Assembly (NCBI GenBank): GCA_964403075.1
Contig: CAYOEV010000031.1
Location: forward strand, 1-25,514
Reading direction: 5' to 3'
Source: CAYOEV01 sp964403075
GTDB taxonomy: Bacteria; Bacteroidota; Bacteroidia; Cytophagales; Cyclobacteriaceae
DNA length: 25,514 nucleotides
Part shown: piece by piece, positions 16,486 through 24,347 of the stretch
Layout of the letters: every line of letters begins with the position of its first letter
How positions within the stretch are numbered: the first letter of the stretch is position 1
Made by a program: the position numbers and the translations under genes
The notes under the pieces: generated by a model
What the model was told of the DNA's origin: nothing
Database searches by the model: none
What the model saw: the letters and a program-made list of their open reading frames with translations, nothing else

Positions 16486-17120
16486 TGCGCATTTTATTAT
16501 CAGATTTTCAGTTCCTGACACGACAGGGGCTGGTCAACCTGCTTGACAACCAGGGAGCGTTTGACCTGAAAGGCGTAATAGAAGGGCCTGATGACCTGAT
16601 AACCAACATCTTGGAACTACAGCCAGATGTGTTGATTTTGGATTATCAAACCAATGATCCAATCATGTTGGGCATTTTGAAAAAAATAATTCAGGACCAA
16701 GCCACGCAGATTTTGCTCATTACCAATGACAATAATCGCGAATACATTCAGAGCCTATTGGATTTAGGCGTGAAAGGAGTGGTGACCAAAGGCTGCAGCA
16801 AAAAGGAAATCATCGATGCCATCCACTCAGTAGGTCAGGGCAAAAGGTTTTTTTGTAATAAAGTATTGGACTTACTCATCGCCCCGCCTGATGATTCAAA
16901 AGTAGCTAGTTGTGAACCTACAGAATTGAGTCCCCGCGAATACGAAGTCCTTCAACTGGTAACTAAAGGATACAAAACAGCGGATATTGCTGAAGCTTTG
17001 CATGTCAGTGTACATACGATTAACTCACACAGAAAAAATATTCTTCGCAAGCTCAATTTAAAGTCACCTACCGAATTAATTGTTTATGCAATGGAATCCG
17101 GGTTGACTAAAAGCGCTTAA
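16476..17120 (+). CDS. NarL/FixJ-type response regulator with LuxR HTH, in the feo operon
   Basis: 214 residues. A receiver domain (1-120) has the phospho-acceptor D56 (VLILDYQTND) and the conserved K105 (VVTKG). The acidic pair at the end of strand 1 is SD (residues 9-10) rather than DD/ED, so one metal-binding acid is missing. The LuxR-type DNA-binding helix-turn-helix is at about 150-208 (ELSPREYEVLQLVTKGYKTADIAEAL, SVHTINSHRKNILRKL). No histidine kinase is nearby. It is followed after 12 bases by feoA and preceded by the palindromic operator, so its own expression is probably iron-controlled. Its targets are unknown. Confidence 0.88.
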   Translation: MNKVRILLSDFQFLTRQGLVNLLDNQGAFDLKGVIEGPDDLITNILELQPDVLILDYQTNDPIMLGILKKIIQDQATQILLITNDNNREYIQSLLDLGVKGVVTKGCSKKEIIDAIHSVGQGKRFFCNKVLDLLIAPPDDSKVASCEPTELSPREYEVLQLVTKGYKTADIAEALHVSVHTINSHRKNILRKLNLKSPTELIVYAMESGLTKSA

Positions 17121-17131
17121 TTCCGCGGAAT

Positions 17132-17347
17132 TTGACACTAGATCAGCTGCATATTGATCAGGTAGGCACGGTCGGTGCCATTCTCCCAGACCAATTGTCC
17201 GGGAAATTGGTGGAAATGGGCCTTTTCAAAGGAAAAGAAGTGAAGCTTGTCTTCAAAGCCCCGCTGGGAGATCCAATTGCCGTGGAATTAGATGGCTGCC
17301 TACTTTCACTTCGAAGAAAGGAAGCTGCACTGATTGAGTTATTATGA
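17132..17347 (+). CDS. feoA: FeoA, ferrous iron transport accessory protein
   Basis: 71 residues of the SH3-like FeoA fold: VGTVGAILPD, LVEMGLFKGKEV (26-37) and APLGDPIAVELDGCLLSLRRKEAALI (44-69) match the family pattern closely. FeoA is a small cytoplasmic protein that binds or regulates FeoB. The start must be TTG (17132): going upstream, the frame meets a stop at 17108-17110 with no ATG or GTG between. It follows the regulator gene by 12 bases and overlaps feoB by 4 bases (ATGA). In many Bacteroidota FeoA and FeoB are fused; here they are separate. Confidence 0.92.
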   Translation: MTLDQLHIDQVGTVGAILPDQLSGKLVEMGLFKGKEVKLVFKAPLGDPIAVELDGCLLSLRRKEAALIELL

Positions 17348-19299
17348 AAGTCGCGCTTGTAGGAAATCCAAATTCGGGCAAGAGTACCCTGTTCAACTAT
17401 TTAACAGGTCTGCGCCAAAAAACAGGTAACTACGCAGGAGTTACTGTAGAAAAGAAAACGGGTCGCATAAAAGAGTCGCTCACACAAGGCGAACACATCG
17501 AACTCGTAGACTTACCTGGCCTCTATAGCTTGTATCCAAAAACACCGGATGAAAAAGTCGCGCTTGATGTGCTCAGCCATTCGGAGCACCCCGAACATCC
17601 AGACCTCACCATTATGGTTGCGGATGCTTCCAACCTGGAAAGAAACTTACTGCTTTACACGCAATTGTTAGATTTCGGCCTACCTGTTCTACTCGCCTTG
17701 AACATGTCTGACATTGTCAGAAAAAAAGGCTTGCTCATTGATCAGGAAAAGCTAAAAGAGGTCTTTGGAGGTACAGAGGTCGTATCGATAAATGCACGGA
17801 CTGGAGAAGGGGTAAAGGATCTTTTACGTCATGTGCTAAACGGGATAAAAAATAGGCAGCACCTGTTCATTCCTGAGGAATTCTGTAACGGGCTCACCCA
17901 GAATCCGGATGAACGACAGGCCAATACCGAACTACGTTACAAACAAATAGGCAAAGCACTAAAATTTGTGCTCAAACATTCCGCATCTAATAAATATCAA
18001 AACCGCCAGAGAAAACTAGATAAAGTACTTACGCATCCCGTATGGGGTTATGCCATTTTTCTTGGGATCTTATTGGTCATGTTCCAGGCCATCTATGCCT
18101 GGGCAGAGTGGCCCATGAATTTAATTGACCAAGTGTTTTTCGGTCTTAGCGGCTGGCTGAAAGAGGTGTTGCCAGTAGGTGTGTTTACCGATTTAATAGC
18201 CGAAGGTATAGTACCAGGTTTGGGAGGGGTGATCATTTTTGTTCCTCAAATCACTCTTCTTTTTTTCTTTCTGTTCCTATTGGAAGAGTCCGGTTATATG
18301 TCGCGGGTGGTATTTATATTAGATCGTCTTATGCGCCCATTTGGACTCAATGGTCGCAGTGCAGTACCACTGGTTACGGGCATTGCCTGTGCCATCCCTG
18401 CGGTGATGGCTACACGCACCATTGAAAATCGGAAAGAACGACTGAATACCATTTTGGTCACTCCACTTATGAGCTGTTCCGCACGTTTGCCAGTGTATAC
18501 GCTCCTCATTGCGTTGGTCGTTCCAGATGACACCCTGGGTTTCTTTAATGTCAAAGGCTTGGTACTAATGGGTCTTTATTTGCTCGGTCTCGTGGCTGCT
18601 TTGCTCGCAGCAATGGTTTTCAAGTGGATTTTAAAAACCGCCCATCATAGTTTTCTGGTGATGGAACTTCCTGCTTATCGCATGCCCCGCTGGAACAATC
18701 TGGGCATTACACTCTGGGAAAAAGTACGGCTTTTTATCTTCGAGGCTGGCAAAGTTATACTGGCCATATCGGTGATTTTATGGGTGCTGGCATCCTACGG
18801 CCCTGGCGACCGCATGGCACATGCTGCCGAAAACACTGAACGCGCGGTAGACATGACCGACCAACAATATGAGGCTAGGCTGAACGCTGTGCGACTATCC
18901 AACTCCTACATCGGCCTCCTCGGACAGGCCATAGAACCAGCAATCAAACCGCTCGGGTATGACTGGCAGATTGGTATAGCCCTTATTACTTCCTTCGCAG
19001 CAAGGGAAGTTTTTGTTGGCTCCATGGCCACCATTTATTCAGTCGGGGGTGACTTCGAAATGGAACAATCTCTTCTCCAGCGAATGCGCGGCCAACGAAC
19101 GCCTGACGGTATGCCTGTTTATACCTTGGCTACAGGCATTTCACTGATGATTTTTTATGCGTTTGCCATGCAATGCATGAGCACGTTGGCCGTCGTTCTT
19201 AGGGAAACAAAAAGCTGGAAATGGCCGTTGATTCAACTATTGTACATGACGGGGCTAGCCTATCTGGCCGCCTTGCTCGCTTATCAATTACTGAAATGA
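17344..19299 (+). CDS. feoB: FeoB, ferrous iron transporter
   Basis: 651 residues, shorter than the 773 of E. coli. The N-terminal G domain has G1 GNPNSGKST (7-15), G3 DLPGL (56-60), G4 NMSD (120-123) and a SINARTGEG G5 region (148-156). The membrane part starts near residue 230 and includes both Gate motifs: GIACAIPAVMATRTIENRKERL and LMSCSARLPVYTLLIALV, plus the late Cys in MQCMSTLAVV. FeoB imports Fe2+ under low oxygen or reducing conditions. Translationally coupled to feoA upstream and to a Cys-rich peptide downstream, each by a 4-base ATGA overlap. Confidence 0.97.
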   Translation: MKVALVGNPNSGKSTLFNYLTGLRQKTGNYAGVTVEKKTGRIKESLTQGEHIELVDLPGLYSLYPKTPDEKVALDVLSHSEHPEHPDLTIMVADASNLERNLLLYTQLLDFGLPVLLALNMSDIVRKKGLLIDQEKLKEVFGGTEVVSINARTGEGVKDLLRHVLNGIKNRQHLFIPEEFCNGLTQNPDERQANTELRYKQIGKALKFVLKHSASNKYQNRQRKLDKVLTHPVWGYAIFLGILLVMFQAIYAWAEWPMNLIDQVFFGLSGWLKEVLPVGVFTDLIAEGIVPGLGGVIIFVPQITLLFFFLFLLEESGYMSRVVFILDRLMRPFGLNGRSAVPLVTGIACAIPAVMATRTIENRKERLNTILVTPLMSCSARLPVYTLLIALVVPDDTLGFFNVKGLVLMGLYLLGLVAALLAAMVFKWILKTAHHSFLVMELPAYRMPRWNNLGITLWEKVRLFIFEAGKVILAISVILWVLASYGPGDRMAHAAENTERAVDMTDQQYEARLNAVRLSNSYIGLLGQAIEPAIKPLGYDWQIGIALITSFAAREVFVGSMATIYSVGGDFEMEQSLLQRMRGQRTPDGMPVYTLATGISLMIFYAFAMQCMSTLAVVLRETKSWKWPLIQLLYMTGLAYLAALLAYQLLK

Positions 19300-19442
19300 T
19301 ACAGGTGGTTTTAGTTACTCTCGGCTTCATTCTTGCTGTAAGCTTTTTGATAAAAAAAAGCTGGAAAATGATTCGTGCCGACGGTAATAAATGTGAAGGC
19401 TGCGCCCATCACAGGAGCCATTCAAAAGCAGACAATCACTAG
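19296..19442 (+). CDS. FeoB-associated Cys-rich membrane peptide
   Basis: 48 residues: one N-terminal transmembrane helix (about 2-19), a basic turn (KKSWKMIR), then CEGCAHHRSH (33-42). The ATG overlaps the feoB stop by 4 bases (ATGA). Position, size, one helix and a C-x-G-C tail match the FeoB-associated Cys-rich membrane protein family, thought to play a FeoC-like or iron-handling part, though its action is not established. The Cys pair with adjoining histidines could bind Fe2+. Confidence 0.82.
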   Translation: MIQVVLVTLGFILAVSFLIKKSWKMIRADGNKCEGCAHHRSHSKADNH

Positions 19443-19519
19443 AAGTAGTGATTTTCTTATGGTCAATTTGGCTAGTTGTAGCGATTGTCAACTTGTCTAC
19501 GGTTAGGCAAATTTGTAAC

Positions 19520-19675
19520 ATGAATACATCTGAAACGATGTTACAAAGGCAGTCGAGCTTGTCAATGGTGTTTGAACCACGAACATTATTCGCCGGATAC
19601 AAATCCTTGAAATCGGAGTGCTGTGAGAAATATCTGCGCAAAGGCAAACGTTGCAAGCGATGCCCGAAATTATAA
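19520..19675 (+). CDS. Small Cys/Lys-rich protein ending CCEKYLRKGKRCKRCP
   Basis: 51 residues from the ATG at 19520; a GTG at 19448 in the same frame would add a hydrophobic stretch, and ATGs at 19538 and 19565 are also possible. The tail SECCEKYLRKGKRCKRCPKL holds four cysteines (34, 35, 45, 48) in a CC-x9-C-x2-C pattern that I recall from other tiny Bacteroidota proteins. It may bind a metal such as zinc or iron, but this is not shown. It lies between the FeoB-associated peptide and a 114-residue protein whose start overlaps its last 16 bases. Confidence 0.5.
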   Translation: MNTSETMLQRQSSLSMVFEPRTLFAGYKSLKSECCEKYLRKGKRCKRCPKL

Positions 19676-20004
19676 CTGACACTGTTTATCAAACCTCTAG
19701 GAACACATTATACTTTTGTGACCAGGAGGAAAAGTTTATATGGGAGTCATCGCACGATAAGGTTCCCTTTTTCTTGTGTCAGCTCATCACTTTCAGGAAG
19801 AAAATACAGTCACTCTCCATCCAACAACTGTTAGAATCGCACACGCCAGACATCGAGCTGATTTATATCCCACATGCAGACCGCTTTATATTACTGGACC
19901 TCTTCGAAATTCTTGATCTTCAAGAACTCCTGGACGGTGCTTTTACCATGCTGGAATTGAACAGTGTCATCCACCAAAAACTACTTCGCCGCATTGGCAT
20001 ATAG
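19660..20004 (+). CDS. Unrecognised 114-residue protein in the iron cluster
   Basis: From the ATG at 19660 (a TTG three codons earlier is possible). No export signal or transmembrane helix. The N-terminal half has short strands (NTLYFCDQEEKFIWES) and a hydrophobic segment (VPFFLCQLITF); the C-terminal half is Leu-rich and helical (RFILLDLFEILDLQELLDGAFTMLELNSVIHQKLL). It vaguely resembles small DUF6686-type Bacteroidota proteins, but I would not assign it. It overlaps the Cys-rich gene by 16 bases and ends one base before the second copy of the operator, just upstream of ferritin. Confidence 0.6.
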   Translation: MPEIITDTVYQTSRNTLYFCDQEEKFIWESSHDKVPFFLCQLITFRKKIQSLSIQQLLESHTPDIELIYIPHADRFILLDLFEILDLQELLDGAFTMLELNSVIHQKLLRRIGI

Positions 20005-20005
20005 T

Positions 20006-20036
20006 TTTAGATTCATTATAAATTAGTGAATCAAAG
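20006..20036 (+). promoter_or_regulatory. Second copy of the iron operator, upstream of ferritin
   Basis: TTTAGATTCATTATAAA (20006-20022) followed by TTAGTGAATCAAAG. It matches the feo-operon element at 16456-16485 at 27 of 30 aligned positions plus one inserted base. Here the left palindrome is weaker (TTTAGA/TATAAA) and the overlapping palindrome GATTCA/TGAATC is stronger. A weak -7-like TAAATTAG (20019-20026) lies inside, so binding would block or reposition RNA polymerase. Confidence 0.6.
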
Positions 20037-20090
20037 AAACTTATCCTTATTCTTTGCGCTTCTTTGTGGAAAATAAATGATTTAGTTGAC

Positions 20091-20627
20091 ATGAAAGATA
20101 TTCTTCGCCGTCATCATGTGTTGCAAGAAGAAATTGTGGCACAGCTGAATAAACAAATACAAATGGAAGCGCAAGCTTCTGCAGGTTATCTGGCCATGGC
20201 GTCATGGTGCGATCTGCGAGGTTATGACAACTGTGCCGAATTTTTCTTCAAGGCATCCGACGAAGAACGTGGACATCAACTAAAATTCTTTCATTATTTG
20301 GTAGACATGGAATGTGATGCCGTTTCACCGGTAGTGCATGAATCGCAACATGAATTCGCAACGCTACGAAGCACTTTTGAAAAAGCACTGGAAATGGAAA
20401 TTGCGGTATCAGATGCGATACATAATTTGTACAAAGCGTGCAGGGAACTAGGTGATGTAGCCACTGAAGAATTTTTACGCGACTTCATAAGGGATCAAAT
20501 TGAGGGGGAATATGTGGCTCGCCGCACTTTGGAACTTTTCGATGTCTTGGGTGAAGATAAAATTGGCCTGGGCATGGTGGAAGAGCGTGTACTTCACGTA
20601 GAGTACAAACCCTACGAAGTAGGCTAA
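20091..20627 (+). CDS. Ferritin (FtnA-like iron storage protein)
   Basis: 178 residues from the ATG at 20091 (a TTG at 20064 would add nine residues). Four-helix ferritin fold with no haem-ligand signature of bacterioferritin. Diiron-site residues align to E. coli FtnA with a constant offset of nine: E26, Y33, E59, H62, E103 and Q136. At the third-site positions, E58 and E138 are kept, but the equivalent of E130 is Gly139. It stores Fe3+ and protects against Fenton chemistry. It has its own upstream operator matching that of the feo operon, so it can be expressed separately from the genes before it. Confidence 0.9.
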   Translation: MKDILRRHHVLQEEIVAQLNKQIQMEAQASAGYLAMASWCDLRGYDNCAEFFFKASDEERGHQLKFFHYLVDMECDAVSPVVHESQHEFATLRSTFEKALEMEIAVSDAIHNLYKACRELGDVATEEFLRDFIRDQIEGEYVARRTLELFDVLGEDKIGLGMVEERVLHVEYKPYEVG

Positions 20628-20802
20628 ACCAATCAGGTCTCGGGGCTTGTAAAACTGGTGTGAGGCTTTTGTAATCGATCACCCGTGAAGTCAGCCACCT
20701 CGTGCCGCTGCTATTTAGGGTACTCGCTACATGGTGGAATGTCTACCTCAGCGCCAGTTGTCTATACTCTTCAGACCATACAATTTGGAAATACGCTCAC
20801 CG

Positions 20803-20964
20803 CTACTTCGTTGGTGATTCTCTTGCTGCTCTCAAGGCATGAATCAAAAACTGTCCATTCCCCCTTTGTACCTGTTCTGTTTCTTCATTCGTTAACCGTT
20901 GTACCGGAGGCAGGGGGTATTCTCTTATCGGTAGATTTTGAGCGGAAATGTGATCATTGCGCAT
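20803..20964 (-). CDS. Possible 53-residue hypothetical protein
   Basis: ATG at 20964 to TAG at 20803. The product begins MRNDHISAQNLPIREYPLPP and goes on with VQRLTNEETEQVQRGNGQF and IHALRAARESPTK: hydrophilic, balanced composition, a Pro-rich turn then a likely helix, unlike the random-looking plus-strand translation of the same DNA. No family recognised and no signal or membrane segment. It points away from the ferritin gene's direction and has no operon partner. Gene status is uncertain. Confidence 0.35.
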   Translation of the reverse strand: MRNDHISAQNLPIREYPLPPVQRLTNEETEQVQRGNGQFLIHALRAARESPTK

Positions 20965-21002
20965 GTGTTAGTTTTTACTTTAAAGTTGGTTCATTTACCT
21001 AC

Positions 21003-21036
21003 TTTTTACATCGCTAGTCCTAGGGAAATGTAAAAA
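21003..21036. terminator. Weak AT-rich hairpin between convergent ends
   Basis: TTTTTACAT (21003-21011) and ATGTAAAAA (21028-21036) are perfect 9-base arms around a 16-base loop. It lies 22 bases past the stop of the minus-strand methyltransferase gene (21059), and its arms give T tracts on both strands. AT-rich stems are weak terminators, so the role is tentative. Confidence 0.35.
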
Positions 21037-21058
21037 TCACCAATTCCACTAACCATAG

Positions 21059-21586
21059 CTAGCGCGTCTTCACCCACTGGTCCCATAGCACCACGCCCAT
21101 GCTTACCGATACATTTAGTGAGTGCTTGGTCCCAAATTGAGGAATTTCCAACACCCGATCGGCCAACTGAACGACCTCCTCTTTTACCCCGAACACTTCG
21201 TTGCCAAAAACAAATGCCACCGCCTGATCCTTCTCAAAGACTGCATCGGTAAGCATTTCGCTTTGATCCGCCTGTTCTATGACTACAACCTGGTAACCAT
21301 CATTCTGAAGTGTACGTACCAGCGGTACTGTCTCCCGTGCATACGCCCAATCTACGGTTTCAGTGGCCCCCAGTGCAGATTTATGGATGTCACGATGCGG
21401 AGGTTGGCCAGTAATCCCGCACAGGAAAATTTTCTCGATGCGAAAAGCTTCACCCGTGCGAAACGCCGCACCCACATTGTGCAGACTTCTAATGTCGTCC
21501 AGCACCATGACCACAGATCGCTTGTCCGCCAGTTTATAGGCCTCCGGATCGAGTCGATCCAATTCCTCGTTCTTCAACTTTCGCAT
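21059..21586 (-). CDS. SpoU/TrmH-family RNA 2'-O-ribose methyltransferase
   Basis: 175 residues, a SPOUT-fold enzyme using S-adenosylmethionine. The three knot motifs are visible: DDIRSLHNVGAAFRTGEA (30-47, with N37 and R43), FVFGNE (125-130) and IPQFGTKHSLNVSVSMG (148-164). The short length, without an N-terminal substrate-binding domain as in RlmB, fits TrmH/TrmL-like enzymes; whether it modifies tRNA or rRNA cannot be told. It is divergent from mutS, with about 41 bases between starts. Confidence 0.88.
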   Translation of the reverse strand: MRKLKNEELDRLDPEAYKLADKRSVVMVLDDIRSLHNVGAAFRTGEAFRIEKIFLCGITGQPPHRDIHKSALGATETVDWAYARETVPLVRTLQNDGYQVVVIEQADQSEMLTDAVFEKDQAVAFVFGNEVFGVKEEVVQLADRVLEIPQFGTKHSLNVSVSMGVVLWDQWVKTR

Positions 21587-21627
21587 GATTTAGGATTAAT
21601 TTGCCTTACAGTCCAAAGCTACTTATC

Positions 21628-24219
21628 GTGAAGAAGAAAGAGACCCCGTTGATGAAGCAGTACAACGCCATTAAGGGCAAGCACCCGGGTGCACTACTCC
21701 TTTTTCGCGTAGGTGACTTTTACGAAACGTTTGGGGAAGACGCAATTGTCGCGAGTAAAATACTGGACATCACCCTAACCAAACGTTCAAATGGAGCAGC
21801 ATCGGAAATTGAATTGGCCGGCTTCCCTCACCACGCGCTGGACAGCTATCTTCCAAGACTTGTTCGCGCCGGGCAACGTGTAGCCATCTGCGATCAGTTG
21901 GAGGACCCAAAAACCGTCAAGGGAATCGTCAAACGTGGGGTAACCGAACTGGTAACGCCTGGTCTGTCAATGAATGACCAGGTTCTTGATACACGCCGAA
22001 ACAATTACCTGGCCGCCCTATTCCAGGATAAAACAGCGTACGGGGTGGCCTTTCTGGATTTGTCGACTGGAGAATTCATGGTGGCCCAAGGCCCACTCGC
22101 CTATATCGACAAATTACTTCGTGGACTGGAGCCGAGTGAGCTTCTTTTCCCCAAACCTCAACGCGAGATGGTCGACGAATTTGACGAAATGGCACCTTAT
22201 GCCCTGGACGAATGGATATTTACACATGATTTTGGCCATAAAAAGTTGATTGAACATTTCCAAGTCAAAAATCTGAAAGGTTTTGGTATTGAAGAGCTCT
22301 CGCTCGCTGTGATCTCCGCTGGTGCCATCCTTCATTACCTTGAAATCACTGAACACCGCGACGTGGCTCACATCGGTCACGTCGCCCGTATGGAGCAGGA
22401 GCATTATGTCTCACTGGATCGTTTCACTATCCGTAACCTGGAACTTGTACACCCCAACCTACCTGATGGGCAATCGCTTTACAACGTGTTGGATGACTGC
22501 CTCACTCCCATGGGGCATCGACTGCTCCGCAAATGGATGGTGCTGCCGCTGAAGAGCTTGGAACAAATTTCCCTGCGGCTCGATGCCGTAGAACAGCTGC
22601 TCGCGGATGAATCTCTTCGCGTTATGATAGAAGAACAATTCGACCAGATGGCCGATTTGGAGCGGTTAATATCCAAGGTTGCCACTGGTCGGATCAATCC
22701 TCGAGAGTTGAATCTTTTGAGCAAATGTCTGCAACTGCTGGTGCCCTTACGTGAAGAACTGGAAGACCATACGCACCATGTACTCCGAAAATACGGAGAC
22801 CAACTGAACCCCTGCGATGTCCTGATTGAACGCATCTCCTTAACCCTTAGATCAGATACGCCACTTTCCATTACGCAGGGTAACTTAATTCTGGAAGGAG
22901 TAGACGAGCAACTGGATGAATACCGATCATTGGTTTTTTCAGGAAAAGATCACCTATCCAAGATTTTAAAAAGGGAATCTGAGGCCACCGGGATTCCATC
23001 GTTAAAAATCGCCTTCAACAAAGTGTTTGGCTATTACCTGGAAGTTACCCATACACACACGGAGAAGGTACCTGAGGATTGGATTCGCAAACAAACGCTG
23101 GTAAATGCTGAACGATACATCACACCTGAATTGAAGGAATACGAAGAAAAAATACTGAGGGCTGAAAACGAAATGAATGGCATCGAACAACGCATCTACA
23201 TGGAACTGGTAGCCTTCGCAGCCACATACATCCACACGATGCAGCAAAATGCACAAGTGGTGGCGGAGTTGGATGTCTTGACCAATTTTGCCAGGCAAGC
23301 CGATCGCTACCAATATACACGCCCGGTAGTGAACGAGGAAACATCGATCCAAATCCAACAGGCCCGTCATCCAGTTATCGAACGTTCGCTACCCGTCGGT
23401 ACTTCCTACATACCCAACGACGTCTATCTGGATACCGACCGTCAACAAATCATGGTCATTACCGGGCCCAATATGGCAGGAAAATCCGCCCTGCTTCGAC
23501 AAACCGCATTGATCTGCCTGATGGCCCAGATGGGTTCCTATGTTCCAGCAGGCCATGCACGCATTGGTTGGATAGATAAGGTATTTACAAGGGTAGGAGC
23601 TTCAGATAACCTGGCTAAAGGGGAGTCGACCTTCATGGTAGAGATGACAGAAACTGCCAGTATCATGAACAATCTTAGTAACCGTTCTCTGGTACTGCTG
23701 GATGAAATCGGTCGGGGAACAAGCACCTATGATGGCATCTCCATCGCCTGGTCTCTCGTAGAGTACCTGCACAATCATCCAAAACATCGGGCCAAAACCC
23801 TGTTTGCTACCCATTATCATGAGCTGAACGAGTTGGCCAAACAACTGGAACGAGTGAAAAACTACAACGTAGCCGTCAAGGAGTTGGACAATAAGATCAT
23901 CTTTCTGCGTAAACTAGTCGCTGGCAGCAGCGAACATAGCTTTGGCATACACGTAGCCCAATTGGCCGGTATGCCCAATGAGGTAGTCCTCCGGGCACAC
24001 GCCATCTTAAAACAACTTGAAAAAGACAAGGTAACGGCACCGCACAACAACTCCTTGAGTCAACTACCTCCGCCCGAGCAGATGACTTTGTTTAAAAGCG
24101 ACCCACGAACAGAACGAATTATGGATATCCTGCGAAAGACAGACATTCACAGCACTTCACCGATAGAGGCGCTGCTGAAATTGAATGAAATACTGAACGT
24201 TTTGAAGGGAAGTAAATAA
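21628..24219 (+). CDS. mutS: DNA mismatch repair protein MutS
   Basis: 864-codon gene (863 residues) from a GTG at 21628, which gives MKKKETPLMKQYNAIKGKHPG, the usual Bacteroidota MutS N-terminus; a TTG at 21601 would add nine atypical residues. MutS recognises mispairs and recruits MutL. The mismatch-reading Phe-X-Glu is F31-Y32-E33 in GDFYETFGEDA. The ABC-type ATPase has Walker A GPNMAGKS (613-620), Walker B LLDEIGRGTSTYDG (D692, E693) and THYHEL. All five MutS domains fit the length, so this is MutS1 rather than MutS2. Confidence 0.96.
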   Translation: MKKKETPLMKQYNAIKGKHPGALLLFRVGDFYETFGEDAIVASKILDITLTKRSNGAASEIELAGFPHHALDSYLPRLVRAGQRVAICDQLEDPKTVKGIVKRGVTELVTPGLSMNDQVLDTRRNNYLAALFQDKTAYGVAFLDLSTGEFMVAQGPLAYIDKLLRGLEPSELLFPKPQREMVDEFDEMAPYALDEWIFTHDFGHKKLIEHFQVKNLKGFGIEELSLAVISAGAILHYLEITEHRDVAHIGHVARMEQEHYVSLDRFTIRNLELVHPNLPDGQSLYNVLDDCLTPMGHRLLRKWMVLPLKSLEQISLRLDAVEQLLADESLRVMIEEQFDQMADLERLISKVATGRINPRELNLLSKCLQLLVPLREELEDHTHHVLRKYGDQLNPCDVLIERISLTLRSDTPLSITQGNLILEGVDEQLDEYRSLVFSGKDHLSKILKRESEATGIPSLKIAFNKVFGYYLEVTHTHTEKVPEDWIRKQTLVNAERYITPELKEYEEKILRAENEMNGIEQRIYMELVAFAATYIHTMQQNAQVVAELDVLTNFARQADRYQYTRPVVNEETSIQIQQARHPVIERSLPVGTSYIPNDVYLDTDRQQIMVITGPNMAGKSALLRQTALICLMAQMGSYVPAGHARIGWIDKVFTRVGASDNLAKGESTFMVEMTETASIMNNLSNRSLVLLDEIGRGTSTYDGISIAWSLVEYLHNHPKHRAKTLFATHYHELNELAKQLERVKNYNVAVKELDNKIIFLRKLVAGSSEHSFGIHVAQLAGMPNEVVLRAHAILKQLEKDKVTAPHNNSLSQLPPPEQMTLFKSDPRTERIMDILRKTDIHSTSPIEALLKLNEILNVLKGSK

Positions 24220-24347
24220 AAGGGATAGACAAACTAAGGTAAGTAAATTAAGCCCTCATTGAAGATAACTTTTACCCTTACAGGCTAACGTGCGTTTAAT
24301 AGCACTTAAGCCAATCGTTTAAGAAGAAGCTACTTTCACCCGATTAT

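Larger units (their letters stand above)
20628..21058. other. 431-base gap between ferritin and the RNA methyltransferase gene
   Basis: Contains a possible small minus-strand gene (20803-20964) and an AT-rich hairpin (21003-21036), listed separately. A longer plus-strand frame (20685-21017, GTG start) has an unnatural composition with no recognisable motif and overlaps the better minus-strand candidate, so I do not call it. No RNA gene or insertion-sequence end was recognised. Confidence 0.5.

Noticed and set aside
20066..20074. TGTGGAAAA, a one-mismatch DnaA box before ferritin
   Set aside because: A lone near-match in non-coding DNA is expected by chance and has no neighbouring boxes.
20685..21017. 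110-codon plus-strand frame after ferritin
   Set aside because: GTG start, Ser/Thr/Leu/Val-rich random-looking translation with no motif, and it overlaps a more protein-like minus-strand frame.
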